A stretch of 35,539 nt of DNA from an uncultured Faecalicoccus sp. (GTDB lineage: Bacteria; Bacillota_I; Bacilli_A; Erysipelotrichales; Erysipelotrichaceae): assembly GCA_902497095.1 (NCBI GenBank), contig CABVDD010000021.1, positions 1 through 35,539 on the forward strand, given 5' to 3'. The notes beneath the pieces are model-generated. The model made no database searches. It had not been told where the DNA came from and saw only the letters and a program-made list of their open reading frames with translations. Shown here one piece after another: positions 17,715-25,750 of the stretch (positions are counted from its first letter, which is position 1; every line of letters begins with the position of its first letter). Made by a program: the position numbers and the translations under genes.

Positions 17715-18980
17715 TCACTCCACTTTTAAATCAACTATAGATTCACTATCAAACACTCCAATAGTCCCCTTGTCAGCAACTACTCCTAGAACGCAGCAAT
17801 TATAATTTCTGCAATAAACTACAAGATTGTCACCTTCAAATGCTGTACATCCCAAAGAAACCAAATATTGTCCTGGTTGCAAATATTGTTTCTGTCGAAA
17901 AGAAACAGTAACAATATCGCCTTTTTGTATTGATGATGTATCTATCTGTTCAAGCATCGTATTTGTACCAGTTAGTTCTAACCCTTTTATGTCTCTTAAT
18001 TTAAAAGCAAAAATAGGCGAAAGATTATCATCATTAATTTTAACTTTCATTTTTATTTCGTAATAATCTCCTTTATAGACATTATTACTAATTTCTCCAT
18101 TCTCTAGAAAGATTCCAAAATCAATTATCTCTGCTCGTCCATCACCATAAACTTCAATATTAGGATTTATAGATATCTGTTCTTTCCATAATTGAGAAGC
18201 AACTTCATCTTTACGATTTAATAAATCATTATCGTCTTTATCAGAATCATATTGCCCGACCATTATTTTTTTATACAAGTCCACCATTTCTCGTGGCTTT
18301 CCTTCTGCTATCTTACGCCCTTTATTTAGAAGTATACACCTGTTACAGTATCTAATTACACTTCCCATATCATGCGTTACAAATAAAATTGTTTTCCCCC
18401 GATCTCGAAATTCTTCAAATCGTCTATAGCATTTATTCTGAAAAAAAACATCACCTACAGATAAAGCTTCATCCACAATTAAAATATCTGGATCAACTGA
18501 AATTGCAACAGAGAAAGCCAATCTTGCAAACATACCGCTTGAATATGTCTTAACTGGCTGATAAATATGTTCCCCAATATCGGCAAAATCTATTATGTCT
18601 TGTAATTTAGCATCCATTTCTTCTTTAGAAAAGCCTATCATTTGCCCATTCAAATATATATTCTCTATTCCTGTATACTCCATATTAAATCCAGCACCTA
18701 ATTCAAGTAAAGCTGCTATCTTACCATCCACACGAACTGAACCAGATGAAGGAGTCAGTACCGAAGTAATAATTTTTAAAATTGTAGATTTGCCACTACC
18801 ATTCTTTCCGATAATTCCAAGTATTTCTCCTTTATTTACATTAAAAGATACATCGTCTAGCGCTTTAAATTCTTTATGTCGTATTTTCTTAGAAAATAGA
18901 GCTTCTTTAAGTCTATCTCCTGGTCTGTCGTATAAGTTATATATTTTAGATACATTTTTAACATCTATTACACTATTCAT
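17715..18980 (-). CDS. wzt: Polysaccharide ABC exporter ATPase with C-terminal glycan-binding domain
   Basis: 421 residues. Residues 1-235 are the ABC domain: Walker A GKNGSGKST (58-66), signature YSSGM (145-149), Walker B DILIVDEA (164-171), and the H-loop in FVTHDMG. Residues 260-421 form an extra beta-rich domain (AEIIDFGIFLENGEISNNVYKGDYYEIKMKV, split here only for description) of the Wzt C-terminal type. In E. coli O8/O9 this domain is known to bind the capped, non-reducing end of the finished polymer before export. Teichoic acid ATPases (TagH) differ in this region. AAGGAG lies upstream of the ATG, and the wzm gene ends 11 bp before it. It forms the exporter together with Wzm. Confidence 0.9.
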   Translation of the reverse strand: MNSVIDVKNVSKIYNLYDRPGDRLKEALFSKKIRHKEFKALDDVSFNVNKGEILGIIGKNGSGKSTILKIITSVLTPSSGSVRVDGKIAALLELGAGFNMEYTGIENIYLNGQMIGFSKEEMDAKLQDIIDFADIGEHIYQPVKTYSSGMFARLAFSVAISVDPDILIVDEALSVGDVFFQNKCYRRFEEFRDRGKTILFVTHDMGSVIRYCNRCILLNKGRKIAEGKPREMVDLYKKIMVGQYDSDKDDNDLLNRKDEVASQLWKEQISINPNIEVYGDGRAEIIDFGIFLENGEISNNVYKGDYYEIKMKVKINDDNLSPIFAFKLRDIKGLELTGTNTMLEQIDTSSIQKGDIVTVSFRQKQYLQPGQYLVSLGCTAFEGDNLVVYCRNYNCCVLGVVADKGTIGVFDSESIVDLKVE

Positions 18981-18991
18981 TTTTATACTCC

Positions 18992-19792
18992 TTACAGCAC
19001 ATCTGCAAAGTGTGGCTTCATTTTCTTAAAAATGTGCCTTCCAATAAGAGATATAACAATTAAAAAACACCAAAAGTAAATTGTTTGTACCCAATTTTCA
19101 AAAAACCAATGTCCTCCTAATAATGCACTTCTGTATCCTTCTACTATATAAAACATGGGATTTAATTTAAATATAAAAGAAAACCATTGATTAGATAACA
19201 TATTAAAAGGCCAAAGAATAGGTGTTAACCACATTCCTGCTTGTAAACAAACAGCAACCAGCTGAGGAAGATCTCTAAAAAACACTGACAAACTTGATGT
19301 TAAATATCCAACAGAAAGAGCCAAAAGTGCCATGCAGATAGAATAATAAAATGCTTGAATAAAAGATAAGTTTGGATAATATCCAAATAAAGCCATAATT
19401 AAAAAAGTTAATAATATAAAGAAAAAATGAATACAAAAAGCTGAAATAATTTTTATTATCGGCAGTATTTGAATATCAAACACCACTTTTTTAACTAAAA
19501 AACTATATTCCATAAAAACTGAAGTTACCGAATTTAATGCATCACTAAAGAAAAACCATGGAATCAATCCACACATTATCCAAATTAAATAAGGCATGTT
19601 TTCGTACTCTCCAGGAGCTGTAGAACGAAGTCCTACTTGGAAAACAAACCAATAAATTAGGATAGTTACACAAGGTTGTATAAATGCCCAAATTGTGCCT
19701 AATGTAGATCCCGCGTACCTTTTCTTTATATCATCTTTACTCAAGTAAAGAATTAATTTCCAATTCTTTTTTATACTTTTTAATAAGCTCAT
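18992..19792 (-). CDS. wzm: Polysaccharide ABC exporter permease
   Basis: 266 residues with six hydrophobic segments, typical of ABC-2 exporters. The N-terminal amphipathic part (LYLSKDDIKKRYAGSTLGTIWAFIQP) is the well-conserved gate helix and first coupling region of Wzm/TagG permeases. The ATG at 19792 gives the family start MSLLKSIKKNWKL; a longer frame from 19822 has no ribosome binding site. It pairs with Wzt to carry undecaprenyl-linked polymer across the membrane. A 67-bp gap separates it from the lipoprotein gene upstream. Confidence 0.92.
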   Translation of the reverse strand: MSLLKSIKKNWKLILYLSKDDIKKRYAGSTLGTIWAFIQPCVTILIYWFVFQVGLRSTAPGEYENMPYLIWIMCGLIPWFFFSDALNSVTSVFMEYSFLVKKVVFDIQILPIIKIISAFCIHFFFILLTFLIMALFGYYPNLSFIQAFYYSICMALLALSVGYLTSSLSVFFRDLPQLVAVCLQAGMWLTPILWPFNMLSNQWFSFIFKLNPMFYIVEGYRSALLGGHWFFENWVQTIYFWCFLIVISLIGRHIFKKMKPHFADVL

Positions 19793-19859
19793 ATATAATT
19801 TCTCACTTCTTTCAAACAACACATACTATAACAAATAATCTATAATTATGTATAGTGTT

Positions 19860-20726
19860 TTATTTTAAATCAATTTTAATTGTACCTTTATCTGCTACAT
19901 AATTTTTCTTTACTCCAATTTCTTTAATCCATTCTTTTGTTAAATCTGTTTGATATTGATGATCTTTGTTAATCCATAGCCAATCTGGAGTAGGCCACAA
20001 GCAATATTTAGGATGTATAATTTGATAAACTTCTTTTGAGACACCCGCTTGACCATGATGTGCCATTTGAACATAATCCATATTTTCAATCTCTTCTTTG
20101 CAATCTTTGATTAATTCCTCTCCTCCTTCTTCTCCTAAATCACCCAAAAATAAAATTGTTTTATTATTGCATGTAACTTTATAAACTGACGAGGAATTGT
20201 TTCCACCATTTACTGTAATTTCAGGATTAAAAGTACGAATAACTTTTATTTGTAAATCCGGAGTTGAAATATCCATATTTTTCGAAACAATTACTTTTGA
20301 ATTAAATGTTGATAAAGCGTTTGAAATAATATCGTATTCACTTAAACAATCTGCATCATGCTTAGATACCCAATCTCTACTTGGAAAATTGTAATATATC
20401 TTTTTTATTTTTATGTCCTCAGATTTTGATTCTAGATACTTTGCTAACGCACCTGTATGATCTTGATGATAATGTGTAATTATCCAAGCATCCACTGTAT
20501 TATCATCACTTATTTTTTTTATATTTTGAATTAAATTGGCTTCATCTTCAGCCATCCCTCCATCAACCACTACTACAGAATCACCCCATCTGATAATATA
20601 AGACATCATTTGACTATATGATTGATTAGATAACTGGTATAATCCATCTTTTGATACAGTACATCCTAAAAGAAAAAATAACATCATCATCGAACTTAAA
20701 ATAACTTTTAAGCATTTTCTAAACAT
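19860..20726 (-). CDS. Metallo-beta-lactamase-fold lipoprotein hydrolase
   Basis: 288 residues. A lipoprotein signal peptide ends in the lipobox FLLGC, with lipidated Cys22. The metal site HYHQDH (85-90) is the HxHxDH motif, followed by SSVYKVTCNNKTILFLGDLG (second-site Asp) and MAHHG with the last histidine. Fold relatives are the ComEC C-terminal domain and the pneumococcal phosphorylcholine esterase Pce, whose order of motifs is similar. The protein would act outside the membrane. It is the first gene of the polysaccharide locus, 67 bp before wzm, and LicD at the far end may add phosphocholine or a similar group, so a phosphodiesterase acting on the polymer is a reasonable guess, not shown. 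AAGGAT precedes the ATG. Confidence 0.8.
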   Translation of the reverse strand: MFRKCLKVILSSMMMLFFLLGCTVSKDGLYQLSNQSYSQMMSYIIRWGDSVVVVDGGMAEDEANLIQNIKKISDDNTVDAWIITHYHQDHTGALAKYLESKSEDIKIKKIYYNFPSRDWVSKHDADCLSEYDIISNALSTFNSKVIVSKNMDISTPDLQIKVIRTFNPEITVNGGNNSSSVYKVTCNNKTILFLGDLGEEGGEELIKDCKEEIENMDYVQMAHHGQAGVSKEVYQIIHPKYCLWPTPDWLWINKDHQYQTDLTKEWIKEIGVKKNYVADKGTIKIDLK

Positions 20727-20822
20727 ATAATTTTATATCCTTCCTCAATCAAAGACACTGAACTAATAATAACACATGCTATTAGAAAGAGAAAATCATC
20801 ATAAAACATCAGATTGATGTAA

Positions 20823-20915
20823 TTATAAATCAAAAACTTCCGTTACAAACTCTCTATCTTCCTTATATGCATTATCGCTCATATCTGTGTATGTAGTTAA
20901 AACTTTCTCCACCCA
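20823..20915 (-). pseudogene. Possible C-terminal remnant of a tyrosine recombinase
   Basis: One minus-strand frame reads VLTTYTDMSDNAYKEDREF and ends at a stop at 20823-20825, after an upstream stop in the same frame near 20920. The TYT-D-S pattern with a charged helix resembles the end of phage-type integrases, after the catalytic tyrosine. The match is short and could be chance. Confidence 0.2.
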
Positions 20916-20994
20916 TAGTGCACCATGTCAATCTCCAATAGTTAGAACAAGACATTCTATTTCACCACACTTCAAAATAAGTATATTATGCTAA

Positions 20995-21025
20995 TAGAAA
21001 TATATACAAAATGTATATAATTTCT
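20995..21025. repeat. Long AT-rich dyad symmetry
   Basis: TATATACAAAATGTATATA at 21001-21019 is a perfect 19-bp palindrome around 21010. It continues outward as TAGAAA and TTTCTA with a single extra base on one side. It lies about 85 bp beyond the rloB-like stop. It may be an operator, a recombination site or a weak hairpin end. It is not GC-rich and lacks a T-run, so it is not a standard terminator. Confidence 0.5.
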
Positions 21026-21105
21026 AAATAAGCAAAATTGATCCATCATAAAAAGCGAGCACTAAACTCACTATATGAAAAGTTGAATAATGTTTGAACA
21101 ACTGA

Positions 21106-21723
21106 CTAATTTATTTCGTTAGAAATCCAACTCACTAGTTTCCAAACATCTGTGCTTGGGTTTCTATCTAAATACTTCGTTTTATTTTGCTGATTATGAT
21201 GCTCATCAAGTCTCTTTGCATTGGTGATTGCTTTCTCTGTAGCCATTTTAATGTCATTAAAAACTGGCCCGTTTTTTTTATAGTTTGGAATATATGTTTT
21301 TAAATCATCTATTAAACTTTTATTATCATAATATTTAGTTGTATAAATAAAGTGTAATAAAAACCAAATCTCAAAAGATGGGTTAGAGATAATTAATTCT
21401 ATTTTATTTTTATTAGCCAATTTGGCAGCTTCTTGAATTTGTTTTTCTTTATATGGCTCTGTGTCTGCATCAAAGACACAGCAAATTGTATCATCTGGTT
21501 CTAGTAACTCATTCTTTTTTAGCTTTACTAAATCATTTACCAGACCTACCGGGTCTGTGGTATTGCTCACATTACATTGGATTCTTGCTTTTTTCAAAAT
21601 TGGATTAAACGACATAAAATAATTCTTTTCTGTTTCGTTTTTACCTTCCAAACCTAAAATAAACAGTTTTTTCTCTTTTCGAGTTTTAACTCCTCTTTTC
21701 TTCTGAGTAATACGTCTTACCAT
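21106..21723 (-). CDS. RloB-family protein (AbiLii-like)
   Basis: 205 residues. Family features are a basic start (MVRRITQKKRGVKTRKEKK), the nuclease-like first motif LEGKNETEKNYF (residues about 25-36), the acidic CCVFDADTE and the hallmark ISNPSFEIWFLLHF. RloB proteins are TOPRIM-like putative nucleases. They occur with an AAA ATPase in restriction-modification neighbourhoods and as the second gene of the lactococcal AbiL abortive-infection system. The ATG at 21723 overlaps the ATPase stop by 7 bp, so the two are coupled. The first acidic residue usually reads EGxxTE; here it is LEGKNETE, which keeps the glutamates. Phage defence is the likely role. Confidence 0.85.
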   Translation of the reverse strand: MVRRITQKKRGVKTRKEKKLFILGLEGKNETEKNYFMSFNPILKKARIQCNVSNTTDPVGLVNDLVKLKKNELLEPDDTICCVFDADTEPYKEKQIQEAAKLANKNKIELIISNPSFEIWFLLHFIYTTKYYDNKSLIDDLKTYIPNYKKNGPVFNDIKMATEKAITNAKRLDEHHNQQNKTKYLDRNPSTDVWKLVSWISNEIN

Positions 21724-22979
21724 TTTATGCCCTCTGCTCCTATACAAGGGATTGCTCCATATCTTCCTTGTAAATACTTCTTTTGAATATTATCTGTCTT
21801 TCTAGGTGTAAACTCATCCAATGAATATAGATCAGAAATACCCGTTTGATTATTTTTTTCCACAAAATAAATTTGATCTCTTCTAAATAAATCTAAATCC
21901 AACAAATTAATATCGTGCGTATTAAAAATCAACTGTGCTCCTTTTGTATTGATTTTAGAATCATTAAAAAGTTGAATCAAATACTGAACCAATACAGGAT
22001 GCAGCCCGGAATCAATTTCATCAATTATTATTGTTTTTCCCTGCTTTAAGGCAGTTTGAAAAATAGGAGCATAGGAAAATAACATTTGTGTCCCTTTTGA
22101 TTCCATATGAAATGGAAGTTCAAAATCTTTTTCTGTTTCTCCAAGCCTAACTTTATGGTGTGTCGTAAGCTTCCATTCTTTTGCGTTTTGCATCAAAAGT
22201 TCTTTTAGTTTATCTTCCATAAAAATACCAGGAGGAAGTGGTATTTCTTTGTCCGTCTTTTCCCGTATTTCAAGATCAAATCCACTTATATTTATATCTG
22301 CATTTTTTAAGAGTTGATTTGTAAAGTTCTCAACTTCATGACTCTTATCGTTTTCAAATGCAGGCAAAAATATTTCATTTAAAGATGAAGCATCATAAGT
22401 GTCAATCATTTGTGAAAACCACATATAAGCATCTTTAGTTAATTCAGAATTCCAAGCTGTTGCGGTAGAAAGAAATAACTTGTTTTCTGTATTATGAGCC
22501 TCAATCGGTTTTAATTTCCGTTTGTTTGCTTCCGTGTACTTATAATTATTAATATTTGTTCTTTCAAAAATCATAGATGGTTGAGAAGTTTTATATACAT
22601 ATAAAAATTCTTCGTAAACTTTGTGTGCATCTACCGTAAAACTATACTCATATTTAATCCCTTTATATACAAACAAAAAGCCGAAACGAGTTTTTTTATT
22701 TTTACTATTTTCGTCTAGCAGAAAAGGGGTCACATTAATTTTTGTGTCAATTTGGAAAGAATTCGAGTTTCTTACAAACATAATAGCGGAAGTTAAGGCC
22801 TTATTTATATTGGTTTTACCAGAAGCATTTGGTCCATATATAGCAACAGAAGGCAATACTTTTTCATGACGAAACGTAATTAATGATTTTGCATGTTCCT
22901 TATCACTATTTGCCTTCATGCTTAGTATCACTTCATTTTTAAATGATGAAAAATTTTCTACATTAAATTGCAATAACAT
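21717..22979 (-). CDS. AAA ATPase (RloA/AbiLi-like), partner of RloB
   Basis: 420 residues. The N-terminus FNVENFSSFKNEVILSM and Walker A YGPNASGKTN (48-57) are typical of the OLD/RloA-like SMC-type ATPases. Walker B and the adjacent signature are in GKTIIIDEIDSGLHP, followed by the switch NTHDINLL. The C-terminal tail ends GRYGAIP, as in many RloA-like proteins. Unlike OLD nucleases there is no TOPRIM domain in the same chain; it is supplied by the RloB-like gene downstream. The ATG at 22979 has GAAGGTG upstream; earlier in-frame ATGs up to 23063 add a poorly conserved extension. The likely system is AbiL-like phage defence. Confidence 0.87.
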   Translation of the reverse strand: MLLQFNVENFSSFKNEVILSMKANSDKEHAKSLITFRHEKVLPSVAIYGPNASGKTNINKALTSAIMFVRNSNSFQIDTKINVTPFLLDENSKNKKTRFGFLFVYKGIKYEYSFTVDAHKVYEEFLYVYKTSQPSMIFERTNINNYKYTEANKRKLKPIEAHNTENKLFLSTATAWNSELTKDAYMWFSQMIDTYDASSLNEIFLPAFENDKSHEVENFTNQLLKNADINISGFDLEIREKTDKEIPLPPGIFMEDKLKELLMQNAKEWKLTTHHKVRLGETEKDFELPFHMESKGTQMLFSYAPIFQTALKQGKTIIIDEIDSGLHPVLVQYLIQLFNDSKINTKGAQLIFNTHDINLLDLDLFRRDQIYFVEKNNQTGISDLYSLDEFTPRKTDNIQKKYLQGRYGAIPCIGAEGIKW

Positions 22980-23201
22980 ATTATACACCTTCAATTTAGC
23001 TATAATATACCACATTTTAAACATTTCTTCTTCATTTTTGAATATTTTTTGCAAATTTTGCAATTAAACATAATGATTTATATAACATATTATTTATTAT
23101 GAGTTAAAGAATACGTTTTAACTCTCTAGCATACGAATTAAATTTTTTTTCATACTTTTTCATTTTTTATACGTATATATACATTGGAGGTATTAAATTT
23201 A

Positions 23202-24182
23202 ATGTCAAAGTTAAATGAATTACAAACAATTATAAAATCTAAACAACGTTTCATTGATGCTTATTCAAAAATTATTCTCTCATTCAAGCCTATTCAGGCA
23301 TATCTGCTTCAACAATGCCTTGATGAGTTTAAAGATCTCTCTTTACAAGAAATCATTAGATTAATTCAGCCAAATTCTTCTAATTCTAAAATCATTACAC
23401 TGAATTCTGAAGATATTCGCATTCCTGGAGCCAAAATTATTTATGATCTGCTTTACATGATTCAACATCCTTTATATCCATCAAAATATATGTTAATTCA
23501 TATTGAAGCACAAGGAGAAGAATCCTATAAATATGCTCTTCCTAGCCGAAGTCTATATTATGCATACAGATTGATTGCTGGTCAAAAAAATCATTCTCCT
23601 GGATTTCAAAAATCTCTCTATAACGATATTATAGATGTTCGTTCTTTTTGGATATGTTTACATCATCCAAGAAAAAAAGATAATTGCCTATTAGAGTATG
23701 TAACACAAGAAAATCTAAAAATGGGTGATTATCGTTTCAATCCAAAGTTTTATAAGATGTCCAAAACTCATCTTTTATATCCATGTCTTCTGTCAAAAGA
23801 GGAAAAGACTATGGATGAAATTTTAAAATCTCCCAAAAATATCATGGAATTTTTATCTCTATTATTTTTATCAGATAGAGATTATGATCAAATCATACAA
23901 ATTCTAGAAATAAAGTATGGTATACTATTATCAAAAGAAGACAAGGAGGAAATCAAAGATATGTGTACATTTTCTCAAGGTGCTTATTTAGCTTGGAAAG
24001 AATATGGAGAAAAAAAAGGGCGAGCCGAAGGACATAAATCGGGCGAATTAGATGCTCTTGTTCAAAGCATTTCCCTTTTATTAAAAAGTGGTACGATTTC
24101 TGACATCCAACAAGCCTTTTCTATACTACAAGTCAAAGAAGAACTTCAACCTAAAATTTTAAAGCGTTTAAATCTTAATTAA
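23202..24182 (+). CDS. Rpn-family PD-(D/E)XK nuclease / transposase-like protein
   Basis: 326 residues. The N-terminal 150 residues carry the PDDEXK core: an aspartate in IIYDLLYMI and the IHIEAQGEE strand, where E-x-Q replaces E-x-K, as in YhgA/Rpn proteins. ALPSRSLYYAYRL follows as the usual helix. The C-terminus has a charged helix with glycines (EYGEKKGRAEGHKSGE). Rpn proteins are known to promote recA-independent recombination in E. coli and occur in many copies in gut Firmicutes. GGAGG at 23186-23190 precedes the ATG at 23202. It is transcribed away from the AbiL-like pair and ends at a hairpin at 24191. Confidence 0.8.
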   Translation: MSKLNELQTIIKSKQRFIDAYSKIILSFKPIQAYLLQQCLDEFKDLSLQEIIRLIQPNSSNSKIITLNSEDIRIPGAKIIYDLLYMIQHPLYPSKYMLIHIEAQGEESYKYALPSRSLYYAYRLIAGQKNHSPGFQKSLYNDIIDVRSFWICLHHPRKKDNCLLEYVTQENLKMGDYRFNPKFYKMSKTHLLYPCLLSKEEKTMDEILKSPKNIMEFLSLLFLSDRDYDQIIQILEIKYGILLSKEDKEEIKDMCTFSQGAYLAWKEYGEKKGRAEGHKSGELDALVQSISLLLKSGTISDIQQAFSILQVKEELQPKILKRLNLN

Positions 24183-24190
24183 TACAAAAT

Positions 24191-24217
24191 CCCCATAAAA
24201 CTCTATCTTTTATGGGG
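24191..24217. terminator. Hairpin between convergent genes
   Basis: CCCCATAAAA and TTTTATGGGG form a perfect 10-bp stem with a 7-base loop. It lies 9 bp after the Rpn-like stop and about 40 bp after the end of the convergent HTH pseudogene. On the minus strand it is followed by ATTTTG, on the plus strand by no T-run, so it should work best for the minus strand. Confidence 0.7.
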
Positions 24218-24258
24218 AATTACACATTTAATACTTATAAATCAATTGTAGCTTTTTT

Positions 24259-24842
24259 CTATAACTCTTTGCGCCCTTTTGTCAAATTATGTTTAATTTG
24301 CCGTGCCTGTTCCATATATTTTTTAAAAGCTTCTGAATTTTGTACCTTCTCATCATTTGATACATACACATATAGTTTTCTTTCATCCTTCAATTCTATC
24401 TCCAAACCAATGACACCTTACGATTGACCCACCAGAAATCATGAGAAGTAACCAAGATTCTATGATCTAAAGGAAACGGATGTTCTTCATTATGAAATTT
24501 GGCATCTTCAAATATGATCTGACATTTACATACATCTTTTAACGGATAAATTCCCTTTGATCCCGACAAGATTTGAAAAGTTTGTTGGTTTTCATCAATT
24601 CGTACATTTCCTAAATCTTTGATGTTTTTGTTTGCTTTCGATAAATCTACATGAATCAAATCATATAACGAAACTTGATAAAAGCCTGCATACTTTTGTA
24701 TACATTCCAAATCGGGTTGTGATTTGCCCAATTCGTGATTCGAAATTGTTTGATGTGCCATAAATAATAGAGAGCCTAATTCCTTTTGTGATAGACCTTT
24801 TTTTATTCGTAGATAACGTAAATTTGCTGCTAAATATGTCAT
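24259..24842 (-). pseudogene. XRE-family HTH regulator, frameshifted
   Basis: The N-terminus is a clear HTH_3 domain (NLRYLRIKKGLSQKELGSLL, then QTISNHELGKSQPDL, residues about 7-45). GGAGGAGG precedes the ATG at 24842. The intact frame stops after 148 codons at 24396. A second frame continues at once with GVIGLEIELKDERKLYVYVS and runs to a stop at 24259-24261, with charged, sensible protein (SEAFKKYMEQARQIKHNL). The total of 584 bases is one short of a multiple of three, so a single deleted base near 24418-24424 (probably a G in AAGGTG) explains the break. The full protein would have had about 194 residues. The HTH part may still be made. A sequencing error is possible. Confidence 0.78.
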
Positions 24843-25102
24843 AATTATTGCCTCCTCCTACATAAGCTAATTGATTCAATTGAATAATCAGTATATTCTT
24901 TCATTTTTTACCCGATATAGATTCATCAGGATTTTATTTATGTTTTAATATTGAAATTGTGAATATATACCTGAACTTTCTTTCAAAAGCTTTGATTTCA
25001 TCAAAAATAAACTTGCTATTTCTTGTAATCAGATTTGAGTTCATGTGACAAAAGTCAGTTAATTCTTTGTAAATAATCAACTATTTGAATTTAGATAAAA
25101 AG

Positions 25103-25162
25103 GATAATGCTTCTATGCACTATTCCATCAATATCTGTAAACTCGAGCATAGAAGCACTATC
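25103..25162. repeat. 16-bp inverted repeat around a 28-base loop
   Basis: The arms are GATAATGCTTCTATGC at 25103-25118 and GCATAGAAGCACTATC at 25147-25162. They match in 15 of 16 positions as reverse complements. The length is beyond what AT-rich background would often give. It could be a transcript hairpin or the end of a decayed small element. Confidence 0.6.
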
Positions 25163-25552
25163 ATTAATCAAATTGATATTGTTCATATTGCAAGTTCTAT
25201 GCCAACGATCTTTAAAACGTATTCAAAAATTCTTAATAGTTTTTAAAACACTCTAAATATTTTTTATACAGATATATAGACATTTAAAAAGTTCTTTCGT
25301 TAAAACCAGAAACATTTCTATAACAACAAAGAAATTGAAATCCGCTGCCTGTGGTCATTTTCATATTACATAAATCGCATAAAAATCCTTAAAATAATTG
25401 AAAAAGATAAATAGATATGCAACATGAGAAAACCACCCAAAATTATCTATCCGATTCTGACAACTAGATATGAATTTGATCAATGTCTTTTATAAAAACA
25501 TCGTTTAGTAGTTCTTTTTAGTATATACATTCATACAATTTCAAAGATCTAT

Positions 25553-25618
25553 ATAACTATTAAAGCCTGGTTTTATATTTCATACTTTTTCATCATTTTT
25601 CCTTGGCTTTATATAGTT
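25553..25618. repeat. Imperfect inverted repeat
   Basis: ATAACTATTAAAGCC (25553-25567) pairs with GGCTTTATATAGTTAT (25605-25620) apart from one inserted base. The intervening 37 bases are T-rich. Its role is unknown. Confidence 0.45.
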
Positions 25619-25660
25619 ATCTTTCACTACTATAATAATACATTAGTAAGAGGCTGTCAT

Positions 25661-25701
25661 GCAAAGAAAATGGGAATCCTTAAAAAACATCATTTCTTTG
25701 C
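25661..25701. terminator. Hairpin downstream of the ABC permease gene
   Basis: GCAAAGAAAATG and CATTTCTTTGC pair with one bulge around an 18-base loop. It lies 50 bp past the permease stop, on the side where the ECF operon transcript would end. No T-run follows, so termination strength is doubtful. Confidence 0.4.
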
Positions 25702-25750
25702 CTATATTTACCAGAATATGACTATTTAGCTTTTCTAAACTACCTATAAA

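Larger units (their letters stand above)
20727..21105. other. 379-bp intergenic region with a dyad and possible gene remnant
   Basis: No intact gene. It separates the polysaccharide locus from the RloB/ATPase pair, both on the minus strand, and should hold the promoter of the lipoprotein gene, though no convincing -35/-10 pair is visible. It holds a near-perfect dyad at 20995-21025 and a possible short coding remnant at 20823-20915, described separately. Confidence 0.6.
24843..25750. other. About 0.9-kb non-coding region with inverted repeats
   Basis: No gene is supported on either strand; stop codons are dense in all frames. The AT content is very high. It holds three inverted repeats: 25103-25162, 25553-25618 and 25661-25701, described separately. 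The first 30 bases hold the ribosome binding site of the HTH pseudogene. I see no tRNA, no CRISPR-like direct repeats and no recognisable transposase. It may be decayed mobile DNA or an untranslated regulatory region. Confidence 0.55.

Noticed and set aside
24212..24427. 71-codon plus-strand frame.
   Set aside because: It lies opposite the second half of the frameshifted HTH gene, whose reading is coherent protein.
25115..25246. 43-codon plus-strand frame with AAAGGA ten bases upstream.
   Set aside because: It starts inside an inverted repeat arm, has no recognisable protein features and is expected by chance in this composition.
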